Shown here: one piece after another, positions 38,890 through 46,695 of the stretch
How the letters are laid out: the number at the start of each line of letters is the position of its first letter
How positions within the stretch are numbered: the stretch's first letter is position 1
NCBI GenBank assembly: GCA_021849615.1
Contig: JAJZSQ010000013.1
Span: forward strand, 1 to 46,695
DNA: 46,695 bases
Source of the DNA: Pseudomonadota bacterium
GTDB lineage: Bacteria > Pseudomonadota > Gammaproteobacteria > Steroidobacterales > Steroidobacteraceae
Direction: 5' to 3'
Notes under the pieces: generated by a model
Told to the model about the DNA's origin: nothing
Database searches by the model: none
What the model saw: only the letters and a program-made list of their open reading frames with translations
Program-made: the position numbers and the translations under genes

Positions 38890-39720
38890 TCAGACACGTC
38901 CCGCGGCGGACCATCCGGCGAGCTGCTCGCTCGCCTGGACCAGGCGCCGGCGGGCCTGCGGGTCGTAGGCCTGGGGATGGGCCGTCGCGGCCTCGAGGCC
39001 GTTGAAGAACGCTCCCGTGGTCGGCGCGAGCGCCTCGGCGCAGGCGAGGTGCAGCACCGCCGTCTCGCCGCTCGCAACGGAGTTGACCGGCGTGACGCCC
39101 ATGGCCCGCACCATCGCAGTATCCATGTAGGTGGCCGGATGCAGGCAGTTGACCGTCACGCCGCGTCCACGCAGCTGCTCGGCCAGCTCGAAGGTGAAGA
39201 GGATCTGCGCGAGTTTGCTCTGCGCATAGGCGCGCATGCCGCTGTAGGCGCGCTCGAGCATCAGGTTGTCGAAGTCGAGCGGGTACTGCGCGCCGGAGGC
39301 GACGTTGATGATGCGAGCCGGCGCGCTGCGCTCGAGCAACGGCAGCAGCAGTCGGGTCAGGAGGAACCCGGAGAGGTAGTTCACCGCAAAGCGCAGCTCG
39401 AGACCCTCGGCACTCAACTCGCGGCCGGTGACCGCGGTCGTGGCCGGACCGATGCCGGCATTGTTGATCAGCAGGTCGAGTCGCGGCTGACCGGCGAGCG
39501 CCGCGGCGAGCTGGCGGACCTCGGCGAGCGAGCCGAGATCGGCGCGCACGAAGTGCGCCTCACCGCCTTGCGCGGCGATGTCCTCTGCCAGGGCCCGACC
39601 CCGTTCCTCATGACGACCATGCAGCCAGACGCGGTAGCCCCGCCCCGCGAGCGAGCGGGCCACGGCACGACCGAGTCCGTCGGTCGAACCGGTCACCAGG
39701 GCGGTCTTTGCAATGCTCAT
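38890..39720 (-). CDS. short-chain dehydrogenase/reductase
   Basis: This 276-residue classical SDR has the cofactor motif TGSTDGLGRAVA, with Arg at HGRHEERG suggesting NADP(H). It also has the structural LLINNAGIG motif, the active-site Ser in NVASGAQYP, and Tyr-Lys in YAQSKLAQ. The long sequence after the active site (DFDNLMLERAYSGM before the Tyr, CLHPATYMDTAMV after) resembles retinol-dehydrogenase/protochlorophyllide-reductase-like SDRs. The substrate cannot be inferred. Start ATG 39720 (MSIAKTALVTGS). It diverges from the PEBP gene and is the first gene of the minus-strand trio. Confidence 0.9.
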   Translation of the reverse strand: MSIAKTALVTGSTDGLGRAVARSLAGRGYRVWLHGRHEERGRALAEDIAAQGGEAHFVRADLGSLAEVRQLAAALAGQPRLDLLINNAGIGPATTAVTGRELSAEGLELRFAVNYLSGFLLTRLLLPLLERSAPARIINVASGAQYPLDFDNLMLERAYSGMRAYAQSKLAQILFTFELAEQLRGRGVTVNCLHPATYMDTAMVRAMGVTPVNSVASGETAVLHLACAEALAPTTGAFFNGLEAATAHPQAYDPQARRRLVQASEQLAGWSAAGRV

Positions 39721-39797
39721 GACGGGTAGTTTGCCGGATGGACTGCGTCGCTGCACACTGTCGCACACCGGCGCTCGGCGCCCCTGCGGAGATGACG

Positions 39798-40424
39798 ATG
39801 CGTGTGCGTGCGCGATCCGACCGGGCTTGTTCCCTGGCCCTGCTCGCCGGGTGGTTGTCGCTGCTGCTGACGGTTCACGCGGCAGGCGCTGCACCGGCGC
39901 AGCGCGCGGCGCGGTTCAGCCTCGAGAGTCCCGACCTGACCGCCGGCGGCTGGGTGCCGCTGAGTCACGTCTACGACCGCGGGTGCCACGGCGGCAACCG
40001 GTCCCCGGCGCTCGCCTGGCAGCATGCACCGGCCGGCGCGCGCAGCTTCGCGGTGTTGGTCTACGATTCCGATGCGCGCGGCGGCTGGTGGCACTGGCTG
40101 GTCATCGACCTCCCGGCCGCCGTACACACGCTGCCCGCGGGGGCCGGCACCCCGGGGGCGGCGGGGCTGCCCTCCGGGGCGGTGCAGACGCGTAACGATT
40201 TCGGCGCCTGGGGGTATGGCGGACCCTGCCCGCCCCCGGGCCCGCCCCACCATTACCACTTCTATCTGTATGCGCTGCGCGTTGCGCGTGTGGCGGTTCC
40301 CGACCGTGCCCCGCCGGGGGCGGTCGCCGCCGCTGTTCGGGCTGCCGCAATTGCCGAGGCGGAGATCACGGTCCTCTACGGCCGCGGCCCTCCGCCGGTT
40401 GCGCACCGGCAGCGGCGCGGGTAG
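39798..40424 (+). CDS. YbhB/YbcL (PEBP) family protein, exported
   Basis: This protein of about 208 residues has a signal peptide (basic start, then LALLAGWLSLLLTVHAAGA) and a phosphatidylethanolamine-binding-protein-like domain. The domain features are RFSLESPDLTAGGWVP, HGGNRSPALAWQHAPAGARSFAVLVYDSDA, WWHWLVIDLP, and the PPPGPPHHYHFYLYAL segment. The bacterial members have no firmly known role. I chose ATG 39798 because GCGGAG lies 6 bases upstream; ATG 39738 and ATG 39792 are in-frame alternatives. The rimO promoter candidate overlaps its stop codon. Confidence 0.87.
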   Translation: MRVRARSDRACSLALLAGWLSLLLTVHAAGAAPAQRAARFSLESPDLTAGGWVPLSHVYDRGCHGGNRSPALAWQHAPAGARSFAVLVYDSDARGGWWHWLVIDLPAAVHTLPAGAGTPGAAGLPSGAVQTRNDFGAWGYGGPCPPPGPPHHYHFYLYALRVARVAVPDRAPPGAVAAAVRAAAIAEAEITVLYGRGPPPVAHRQRRG

Positions 40425-40427
40425 TCT
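40399..40427 (+). promoter_or_regulatory. possible sigma70-type promoter of rimO
   Basis: TTGCGC (40399-40404) and TAGTCT (40422-40427) with a 17-base spacer lie at the end of the PEBP gene, 57 bases ahead of the rimO ATG. The -10 contains the PEBP stop codon. Confidence 0.45.
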
Positions 40428-40484
40428 GCGCGCCGCGCCAGAGCCTCTGCGCCACCCCCTGCGCCCCACCAGACGACTCACGAG

Positions 40485-41837
40485 ATGAACCCACCGAACC
40501 GGCGGCCAGCGGCCGCACGCCGCCGCAGCGCGAACATCGGTTTCGTCAGCCTCGGCTGCCCGAAGGCGCTGGTCGATTCCGAACGCATCCTCACGACGCT
40601 GCGTGCCGAGGGCTACGGCATCAGCCCGAGCTACGAGCAGGCCGACCTGGTCGTGGTCAACACCTGCGGATTCATCGACGCGGCGATCGATGAGTCGCTG
40701 GAGACGATCGGCGAGGCACTCGAGCACAACGGCCGGGTGATCGTCACCGGCTGTCTCGGGGCCCGTCCCGAGCGCATCCTCGAGCGCCATCCGCACGTGC
40801 TCAAGGTGACCGGTCCGCACGACTATGCCGGGGTGCTCGAGGCCGTACACCAACATCTGCCGCCGCAGCACGACCCGTTCCTCGATCTGGTGCCGCCGCA
40901 GGGCATCCGGCTGACACCGCGCCACTATGCGTATCTGAAAATCTCCGAGGGCTGCAACAATGCCTGCAGCTTCTGCATCATCCCGGCGCTGCGCGGCCGC
41001 CTCGCGAGCCGCCGCATCGACGAGGTGCTCGGCGAAGCGCAGCGCCTGATCGACTCGGGCGTCAAGGAGCTGCTCGTCATCTCGCAGGACACGAGCGCCT
41101 ACGGTGCGGATATCCGCTACCAGGGTGCGCAGTGGGGGGGGCGCGAGTACGAAACCCGCTTCATCGACTTGGCGCGCGCCCTGGGCACGCTCGGCGGCTG
41201 GGTGCGGCTGCACTACGTCTACCCCTATCCGCACGTCGATGAAGTCATCGGTCTGATGGCCGACGGGCAGGTACTGCCATATCTGGACATTCCATTCCAA
41301 CACGGCAGCCCGACCGTGCTGAAGCGCATGCGCCGCCCGGCCCACGCCGAAAACGTGCTCAAGCGCATCGCGGAGTGGCGAGACGGCTGCCCCGACCTGA
41401 CTCTGCGCAGCACGTTCATCGTCGGCTTCCCGGGCGAGACCGACGCGGAGTTCGAGGAACTGCTGCAATGGCTCGAGGCCGCGCAGCTCGATCGCGTGGG
41501 CTGCTTCAAGTACTCCCCCGTGGAAGGCGCGAGCGCCAACGCGATCGAGGGGCACGTGCCACCGGAGGTTCAGCAGGAGCGCTACGAGCGCTTCATGGAG
41601 TGCGCGGCGGCCATCAGTGCCGAGCGGCTGCAGCGGCGCGTCGGAGCGCGCGTGCGCGTACTCGTGGATGCCGTGGACGACGAGGGCGCGATCGCGCGCA
41701 GCGCCGCGGAAGCCCCGGAAATCGACGGCATCGTGCGCATCGCGGATGGCGCACACCTCACGCCCGGCCAGTGGGCCGACGTGCACATTACCGCTACGGA
41801 TACTTACGACCTGCAGGCGCGCCTCGCCGCGCCGTAG
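40485..41837 (+). CDS. rimO: ribosomal protein S12 methylthiotransferase
   Basis: RimO methylthiolates the conserved Asp of ribosomal protein S12 using two iron-sulfur clusters and SAM. The 450 residues show the N-terminal UPF0004 domain with three cysteines ([33 protein letters not shown]). The radical-SAM core has [15 protein letters not shown] (CxxxCxxC). The C-terminal TRAM domain starts near residue 380. The [17 protein letters not shown] segment is typical. The S12-specific sequence context distinguishes it from MiaB. It appears to be monocistronic, with a promoter candidate upstream. Confidence 0.97.
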   Translation: MNPPNRRPAAARRRSANIGFVSLGCPKALVDSERILTTLRAEGYGISPSYEQADLVVVNTCGFIDAAIDESLETIGEALEHNGRVIVTGCLGARPERILERHPHVLKVTGPHDYAGVLEAVHQHLPPQHDPFLDLVPPQGIRLTPRHYAYLKISEGCNNACSFCIIPALRGRLASRRIDEVLGEAQRLIDSGVKELLVISQDTSAYGADIRYQGAQWGGREYETRFIDLARALGTLGGWVRLHYVYPYPHVDEVIGLMADGQVLPYLDIPFQHGSPTVLKRMRRPAHAENVLKRIAEWRDGCPDLTLRSTFIVGFPGETDAEFEELLQWLEAAQLDRVGCFKYSPVEGASANAIEGHVPPEVQQERYERFMECAAAISAERLQRRVGARVRVLVDAVDDEGAIARSAAEAPEIDGIVRIADGAHLTPGQWADVHITATDTYDLQARLAAP

Positions 41838-41981
41838 AACCTGAGCGCATGCCGGGCACGGGAGATCCAGGCGGACCGCGTGCGACCGACTTGCTAGGAT
41901 AGCTGGTACGAGGGGCCGCACGGCCGGCGGGTGCCGGAGGTGCGCGCTTCGCAACCCTATCAGCCAACGACGAGGGCATTC

Positions 41982-43553
41982 ATGTCCCGCTATCGCGCAC
42001 TGTTCCTGTCCGTCGCGCTCCTGGCCGCCGCACCTGCGGCGTTCGCGCACGGCAAAGCGGCTGCAGCCGCCCCGTCCGCCAGCCAGAACCCCGAGAAGTA
42101 CTGGACGACGGCCCACACGGTGAGCACGCCGGGGCGCGTCGAGGTCGGCGGCCACGTGATCCGCTACACCGCCAAGGCGGGAACGCTCATCCTGCGCGAC
42201 AAGGCGGGCAAGCCGACCGGCGAGATGTTCTACGTCGCCTATTTCAAGGACGGGGCTCACCCGGACCACCGGCCGATCGCCTTTCTCTACAACGGCGGTC
42301 CGGGCGGCAGCTCCGCACCGCTGCACATCGGCGCATTCGGGCCGGTGCGCGTGGTCACCCGCAGCCACACCCATACCCCGTCGGCTCCGTACCAGCTGGT
42401 CAGCAACCAATACAGTCTGCTCGATGTCAGCGATCTGGTATTCGTCGACGCCATGGGCACCGGCTTCAGCCGCATCATCGGCAAGGCGGACGGCGGAGTC
42501 GGAACGCCCAAGATGTTCTATGGAGTCGATGCCGACGGACAGGCCTTCACGCAGTTCATCACGCGCTTCCTGTCGCAGTACGACCGCTGGAACTCGCCGA
42601 AGTACCTGATCGGCGAGAGCTACGGCACCACGCGCTCGGCGGTGGTTGCCGGCATGCTGGAGAATGACGACAACATCGACCTCAACGGCGTCGTGCTCCT
42701 CTCCACCATCCTGAACTTCGACACGAGCATCGATCAGGCCAATCTGAATCCGGGAGTCAATCTGCCGTATGCGCTCGCCCTGCCGACGTACGCGGCCGTC
42801 GCCTGGTATCACAAACGCCTGGCGAATCCGCCCGCGCAGTTGCACCCCTGGCTCGATCAGGTGCAGCACTGGGCGATGGGACCGTATCTGGCGGCCTTGA
42901 ACCGCGGCTCGGCGCTGCCGGCGGCGCAGGAGCGCGCGATCGCCGCGCAGATGGCCGAGTACACCGGGCTGCCGCAGGACTACCTGCTCAAGGCGGACCT
43001 GCGCGTGACGGGCCCGCAATTCGAGCAGGAGCTGCTCAGCGCCGAAGGCAAGACCACCGGCCGCCTCGATGCACGCTTCTCCGGCCCGACGCTCGATCCG
43101 CTGGCGGAATTCGCCGAGTACGATCCGCTCATCTCCGGCATCGGCTCGGCCTACGTGTCGGCCGCGAACGCGTACCTACGCGACACGCTGCATTTCGGTG
43201 CCGGACACCGCTACGTGTTCCTCTCCGCGAGCGTGGGCAACGACTGGAAATGGCCGCATACGCCCCCGGGCGCGGGCTCACCGGCACCCATTGCCCCGAA
43301 CGTGTTGCCGGACCTGGCGACGACCATGACGCTCGATCCGCGGCTGAAGGTCCTGGTCAATGCCGGGTACTTCGACCTGGCGACGCCGTACTATGCGGCC
43401 GTCTACCAGATGCGCCAGCTGCCGATGCAGCCTGATCTGCAGAAAAACGTCGAGTTCCGGTTCTATCACACCGGTCACATGATCTATGTTCGCCCGCAGG
43501 GCCTGGCGCACCTGCACGCGAACATCGCTCAGTTCATCCGTCAGACCGAGTGA
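41982..43553 (+). CDS. peptidase S10 (serine carboxypeptidase-like), secreted
   Basis: This 523-residue protein has a signal peptide (SRYRALFLSVALLAAAPAAFAHG). It belongs to the alpha/beta-hydrolase S10 family. It has the oxyanion segment FLYNGGPGGSSAPLH, the nucleophile Ser in LIGESYGTTR, the Asp in LVNAGYFDLATPYYA and the catalytic His in HTGHMIYV. Bacterial S10 enzymes of this type are probably periplasmic carboxypeptidases with unknown physiological substrates. Start ATG 41982 has GAGGG 6-10 bases upstream. A TAGGAT box at 41895-41900 could be its -10, but the -35 is weak. A long perfect hairpin follows its stop. Confidence 0.92.
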   Translation: MSRYRALFLSVALLAAAPAAFAHGKAAAAAPSASQNPEKYWTTAHTVSTPGRVEVGGHVIRYTAKAGTLILRDKAGKPTGEMFYVAYFKDGAHPDHRPIAFLYNGGPGGSSAPLHIGAFGPVRVVTRSHTHTPSAPYQLVSNQYSLLDVSDLVFVDAMGTGFSRIIGKADGGVGTPKMFYGVDADGQAFTQFITRFLSQYDRWNSPKYLIGESYGTTRSAVVAGMLENDDNIDLNGVVLLSTILNFDTSIDQANLNPGVNLPYALALPTYAAVAWYHKRLANPPAQLHPWLDQVQHWAMGPYLAALNRGSALPAAQERAIAAQMAEYTGLPQDYLLKADLRVTGPQFEQELLSAEGKTTGRLDARFSGPTLDPLAEFAEYDPLISGIGSAYVSAANAYLRDTLHFGAGHRYVFLSASVGNDWKWPHTPPGAGSPAPIAPNVLPDLATTMTLDPRLKVLVNAGYFDLATPYYAAVYQMRQLPMQPDLQKNVEFRFYHTGHMIYVRPQGLAHLHANIAQFIRQTE

Positions 43554-43559
43554 TCGCGC

Positions 43560-43598
43560 AGCGGCGGGGACGCCCAGGCGTCCCCGCCGCTATACTTT
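43560..43598 (+). terminator. strong rho-independent-type hairpin after the S10 peptidase gene
   Basis: Positions 43560-43591 form a perfect 15 bp inverted repeat (arms 43560-43574 and 43577-43591, loop CA), followed by ATACTTTTC. It starts 7 bases after the peptidase stop and ends just before the permease ATG. The same bases carry TATACT (43591-43596), which could serve as a -10 for the permease. Confidence 0.75.
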
Positions 43599-43603
43599 TC
43601 CCC

Positions 43604-44680
43604 ATGGGACGAGATCCGTCGGCGGCGCTGAGCGACTCGGCACGGGGCGTCAGTTACGCGCTGATCGCGGCCCTTCTGTTCGGCGCCAGCATCCCGTTTG
43701 CCAAAATGCTGCTGCGCGCGACTGCCCCGGTCACGCTGGCGGGTCTGCTGTATGGCGGCAGCGGCGTCGGACTGTCGGTGTGGATCGCGCTGCGCGCAGC
43801 GTGGCGGCCCCGTCGGCAGCGTGCCGGCGGCTGGCGCGCTGCAGAGCTGGCCTGGCTCGGCCTGGCGATCCTGGCTGGCGGAGTCATCGCGCCGGCGCTG
43901 CTCATGAGCGGCTTGCGGCAGATTCCCGCCGCGAACGCTTCGCTGCTGCTGAACCTCGAGGCAGTGTTCACCGCGCTGCTCGCGTGGTGCGTCTTTCGCG
44001 AGAATGTCGACCGCCGCATCCTCCTCGGCATGGTTGCGATCGTGCTCGGCGGCGCGCTACTCGCCTGGCCGGCGCAGTTTCAGCTGCGCAGCGGTGCGCT
44101 GTGGATCGCTGCGGCGTGCGCCAGCTGGGCGATCGACAATAACCTGACACGCAAGGTATCGAGCGGCGATCCACTGCAGATCGCAGCCCTGAAGGGCCTC
44201 AGTGCCGGTGCGGTGAATCTCGGCCTCGCCGCGCACCTGGGCCTCGGCTGGCCGGCCCCGGCGCTGATCGGTGGAGCTGCGCTGCTCGGCTTCGCCGGCT
44301 ACGGGGTGAGTCTCACGTTGTTCGTGCTGGCACTGCGCAGCCTCGGTACGGCGCGCACCGGCGCGTATTTCGCCACGGCGCCGTTCATCGGCGCCGTACT
44401 GTCACTGCTCGTCTTTCGGCACCTGCCGACGCCGGCACTTGCGCTCGCCGCACTGCTGATGGGCCTTGGTATCTGGCTGCATCTGACCGAACACCATGAT
44501 CATGAGCACGCGCATCCTCACGAGCGTCACACTCACAGCCACCGCCACGACGCACATCATCAGCATGAGCACGAGTTCGAGTGGGACGGGCAGGAGCCGC
44601 ATGATCACGAGCACGTCCATGAGCCGCTGACACACTCACACCCGCACTATCCTGATATTCATCACCGCCACGGGCACTGA
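43604..44680 (+). CDS. EamA/DMT-family permease with His-rich C-terminal tail
   Basis: This 358-residue protein has ten predicted transmembrane helices in two EamA repeats (first from YALIAALLFGASIPFAKML, second from LWIAAACASWAIDNNL). It ends in a cytoplasmic tail from about residue 297 that contains some 25 histidines in about 60 residues, closing with THSHPHYPDIHHRHGH. Drug/metabolite permeases move small solutes. The His-rich tail strongly suggests binding of a divalent metal such as Zn, Ni or Co, either as regulation or as the transported species. That is inference from composition. ATG 43604 lies 8 bases after TATACT, which suggests a near-leaderless transcript; no Shine-Dalgarno is visible. 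It converges with the PmtA-like gene. Confidence 0.88.
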   Translation: MGRDPSAALSDSARGVSYALIAALLFGASIPFAKMLLRATAPVTLAGLLYGGSGVGLSVWIALRAAWRPRRQRAGGWRAAELAWLGLAILAGGVIAPALLMSGLRQIPAANASLLLNLEAVFTALLAWCVFRENVDRRILLGMVAIVLGGALLAWPAQFQLRSGALWIAAACASWAIDNNLTRKVSSGDPLQIAALKGLSAGAVNLGLAAHLGLGWPAPALIGGAALLGFAGYGVSLTLFVLALRSLGTARTGAYFATAPFIGAVLSLLVFRHLPTPALALAALLMGLGIWLHLTEHHDHEHAHPHERHTHSHRHDAHHQHEHEFEWDGQEPHDHEHVHEPLTHSHPHYPDIHHRHGH

Positions 44681-44704
44681 GCGGCGCGCCGCGGGAACGA
44701 GGCT

Positions 44705-45397
44705 TCAGGCGTGGTGGGTGCGAGTCGCGGGGCGGCGCGTGCGCTCGATCCGGTAGACGAACGCCGGCGGTAAATTGGTGGCGACCCAGCCGATCCGCTG
44801 CGCGCGCAATCCGAGCCGCTTCAGGATCGCACCGGGCACCGGACAGCGCGGCCCGTAGGTGAACTGATAAAAAGCGCCGCCACTGCGCAGGCGCAGGAAC
44901 GAGCCGCGCAAGATGCGCATGATCTCGCTGCGCGGCATCGACAGCAGCGGCAGGCCGCTCACGATCGAGCCGGCCGTCCGTCCTTCGAACGGATCGATGC
45001 GGCGCAGGTCGCCGGCCCCCATGACCAGCACTCGGGCCGCGGGGAACCGGTTCTGCAGCAGCCGCGCAAAATGCGGATGCGCCTCGATGAGGACCAGCTG
45101 GCGCTCCGGAACGCCGCGATCGAGCAGTGCGCGGGTGAACACACCCGTGCCGGCACCGAGCTCGATCACCGGTCCGCTGGTCCCGCCAATCTCCGAGGTG
45201 ATCAGGCGAGCGAGCGCCCGGCCGGACGGCGCCACCGCGCCGACGCGGCGCGGATCGCACAATCCAGCGCGCAGGAAGGTCAGCATATCGCCCGGGAGCT
45301 TCAGGGCCGGCACTCGAAATACCCGTCCGGCGCGGGTGCGGGAGGCTGGATCACGTGCGCGCCGCAGCGCTGCAGAATGTATACGCGCGAAATCCAT
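44705..45397 (-). CDS. class I methyltransferase, phospholipid N-methyltransferase (PmtA)-like
   Basis: This 230-residue SAM-dependent methyltransferase resembles PmtA and rRNA-dimethylase-like enzymes. It has FLRAGLCDPRRVGAVAPSG at the N-terminus, motif I VIELGAGTGVFTRALL, an acidic post-I residue in LVLIEAHPHFARLL, and the motif IV-like SIVSGLPLLSMP. The C-terminal FTYGPRCPVP segment is typical of the PmtA-like group. The substrate is probably phosphatidylethanolamine or a related lipid, but this is not proven. I start at ATG 45397, which has GGAG 6 bases upstream; ATG 45448 is the alternative. It lies downstream of the PAP2 gene, 120 bases away. Confidence 0.85.
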   Translation of the reverse strand: MDFARIHSAALRRARDPASRTRAGRVFRVPALKLPGDMLTFLRAGLCDPRRVGAVAPSGRALARLITSEIGGTSGPVIELGAGTGVFTRALLDRGVPERQLVLIEAHPHFARLLQNRFPAARVLVMGAGDLRRIDPFEGRTAGSIVSGLPLLSMPRSEIMRILRGSFLRLRSGGAFYQFTYGPRCPVPGAILKRLGLRAQRIGWVATNLPPAFVYRIERTRRPATRTHHA

Positions 45398-45517
45398 TGT
45401 CTGCTCCGGATCAGTGTCGGTCGGGCGCGACGCAGCCGCGCCGCTCACCGTGCCATCTCGGTTGGACTGTAGCCAAGCGGAACAGTTCGATCAACCCGTA
45501 GATCGGCCGCGCGCGCC

Positions 45518-46150
45518 TCACCGGATGGCGCTCGGCAGCTGCTTGTGCACTGCCCAGCCCTGCCCGGCCAGCAGTCCTGCGGAAATCCCGAGGAACGTCC
45601 CGCCGATGATGTCGCTGACGAAGTGCCAATCGCCGACGACGAGCAGCACCGCGGCGAGCGCGAGCAGCAGCGCGAGCGGCCAGCGGCTGCTGCGGTAGAC
45701 GCGCATGAAGACGCCAGCCAGTGAACCAGCGAGGACCATGTGTCCGGAAGGGAAGCTGCTCATCGCGGAGCCCTTCCACCAGTGAAATGCATGGTGCGCG
45801 CCATGCATGACCGCAGAGGGATTCGGGACTCCGAACAGCGGTTTCAGCACATGACTGTTGACTGCGTACGCGCAAATGGAGGTCAGGCATGCCACTGCAA
45901 CGGTCTCGGCGAGCAGCGACAGATGGCCGCGCACCAGGCGCGCCAGAACCAGGATCACACTGACGGCCGCCTCGATCGCCAGAATGATGGGCGCCCCGAG
46001 CGGCTTGTTCAGCGGATGCAGGAAACGTCCGAGCATCCAGAAGTACCGCGCCGTCGGTACATCGAGGGTCGCAAACGACAGGAGCGCCAGTGCGGTGCAG
46101 ATCAGCAGCACCAGCATCCAGATTTCCATCACGACGGAGAAGCGTTTCAC
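45518..46150 (-). CDS. PAP2-superfamily membrane protein
   Basis: This 210-residue protein has about six transmembrane helices, beginning with WMLVLLICTALALLSFATL. The PAP2 layout is present. The first motif region is KPLFGVPNPSA, where canonical enzymes have Arg before the Pro. The second is SSFPSGH, intact. The third is VVGDWHFVSDIIGG, with the catalytic His and Asp but without the usual Ser-Arg upstream. The missing Arg residues make ordinary phosphatase activity uncertain; it may be a variant lipid phosphatase or phosphotransferase. I start at GTG 46150, which has GGAGG 10 bases upstream; ATG 46129 is the alternative. It may be co-transcribed with the PmtA-like gene. Confidence 0.82.
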   Translation of the reverse strand: MKRFSVVMEIWMLVLLICTALALLSFATLDVPTARYFWMLGRFLHPLNKPLGAPIILAIEAAVSVILVLARLVRGHLSLLAETVAVACLTSICAYAVNSHVLKPLFGVPNPSAVMHGAHHAFHWWKGSAMSSFPSGHMVLAGSLAGVFMRVYRSSRWPLALLLALAAVLLVVGDWHFVSDIIGGTFLGISAGLLAGQGWAVHKQLPSAIR

Positions 46151-46251
46151 GTAGTCGATACCTCCGGCGCGACGGTAGCACCTCGAGCGTTGCGCCGCGA
46201 GCGCCGCGTGGGGCACCGCACGAGCTGATGCGAGTGAGCGACGACAGGCGT

Positions 46252-46695
46252 TCAAGCATCTGCGCTCAGCGGGTACAGCGGCGTCGGGCTGCATGTGCAT
46301 CGTCGCAGCAGGAGCACGTTGCCATGAGGGCAACGCCCCGGCTTCGGCGTCGCAGCGGACTTCTGGCGCATCGCGAAAGGATCGCCCGCAGCCGTGGGCG
46401 GCCGGGCATCAGAACTCCACCCACTCCTCGCGGCCACCTGGTTCGACGGCTGACGGGCGCCTTCGAGCAAACGGCGGGCTGCCGCGACACCGGCTGCCTC
46501 GACCCACTCCGCAAGGGTGAGCCCCACTTCGTCATGAAACAGACGTGCAAAGTCCCTCGGACTGAAGCCTGCGCGGGCCGCCAGGTGCGCCATGGCATGA
46601 TCTGCCGCCGGGTGCGCCCGAACGTATCGTTGCACGGTCTGCAGCACCGAACGGCCAGCCGGCAGCGACTTTCCGGCGCGGCTGAACTGCAGCTT
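46252..46695 (-). pseudogene. GlxA-type AraC-family regulator, C-terminal part, frameshifted
   Basis: The frame enters from the right edge and carries a good AraC-type DNA-binding start (HLAARAGFSPRDFARLFHDE, then AAGVAAARRLLEGA, the first HTH and linker helix). After about 46405 the expected second HTH is missing from this frame. In the next frame, RPRLRAILSRCARSPLRRR resembles the usual RRAFxRxxGVSPLxYR end. I read this as a single frameshift that truncates the second HTH. A sequencing error is possible. The upstream half (DJ-1/PfpI-like domain in GlxA proteins) lies outside the window. Confidence 0.6.

Noticed and set aside
39717-43019. A 1100-codon open frame on the minus strand across PEBP, rimO and the S10 peptidase
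   Set aside because: It lies antisense to well-supported genes, is of Arg/His/Ala/Gln-rich low complexity, and shows no recognisable domain. Long antisense frames are expected at this GC content.

Overview
The window is about 46.7 kb of very GC-rich chromosome (roughly 70% by eye), densely packed with genes and almost wholly housekeeping in content. The gene set suggests a gammaproteobacterium of the Xanthomonadales/Nevskiales/Steroidobacterales type. The evidence is the def-fmt-rsmB-DUF4390-ntrY-ntrX order, divergence from a LysM gene, a smg-topA pair, a TopA without zinc fingers, the long membrane-anchored FadE, and gor. This placement is an inference from gene order and protein style. I see no tRNA, rRNA, CRISPR array, insertion sequence, prophage or integrase.

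Layout, left end (1-16 kb): an ECF sigma factor with a small membrane partner cut by the window edge (minus strand) diverges from priA-argS-SPOR protein. These converge on the minus-strand cluster def-fmt-rsmB-DUF4390-ntrY-ntrX, in which fmt/rsmB, DUF4390/ntrY and ntrY/ntrX overlap. A LysM lipoprotein gene diverges from def and converges on aroE-rlmJ. Between rlmJ and smg, where an intact dprA would be expected, only a frameshifted 3' remnant of dprA is visible.

Middle (16-35 kb): smg, topA, gor, prlC, an uncharacterised HD-domain protein, a PAS-GGDEF-EAL protein behind a good sigma70-like promoter and a long leader, dps (minus), mdh, fadE coupled to a DUF3667 membrane protein, dinB, and an orphan exeA/gspB-like pair.

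Right end (35-46.7 kb): a receiver-like/Ser-Thr kinase fusion, a GT4 glycosyltransferase behind a near-consensus promoter, a minus-strand cluster of SDR, methyltransferase and unknown protein, a PEBP-family protein, rimO, a secreted S10 peptidase, a DMT permease with a strikingly His-rich tail, then minus-strand genes for a PmtA-like methyltransferase, a PAP2-type membrane protein and a frameshifted GlxA-type AraC regulator at the edge.

The themes are translation and RNA modification (argS, def, fmt, rsmB, rlmJ, rimO), DNA maintenance (priA, topA, dinB, dps), envelope and secretion (SPOR, LysM, ExeA/GspB, PAP2) and signalling (NtrYX, GGDEF-EAL, HD, kinase). I found no clear multi-gene novel system. 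The best leads are the dprA remnant, an NtrX that has lost its sigma54 and ATPase signature residues, the receiver-kinase fusion, the leader of the GGDEF-EAL gene, and the His-rich permease.
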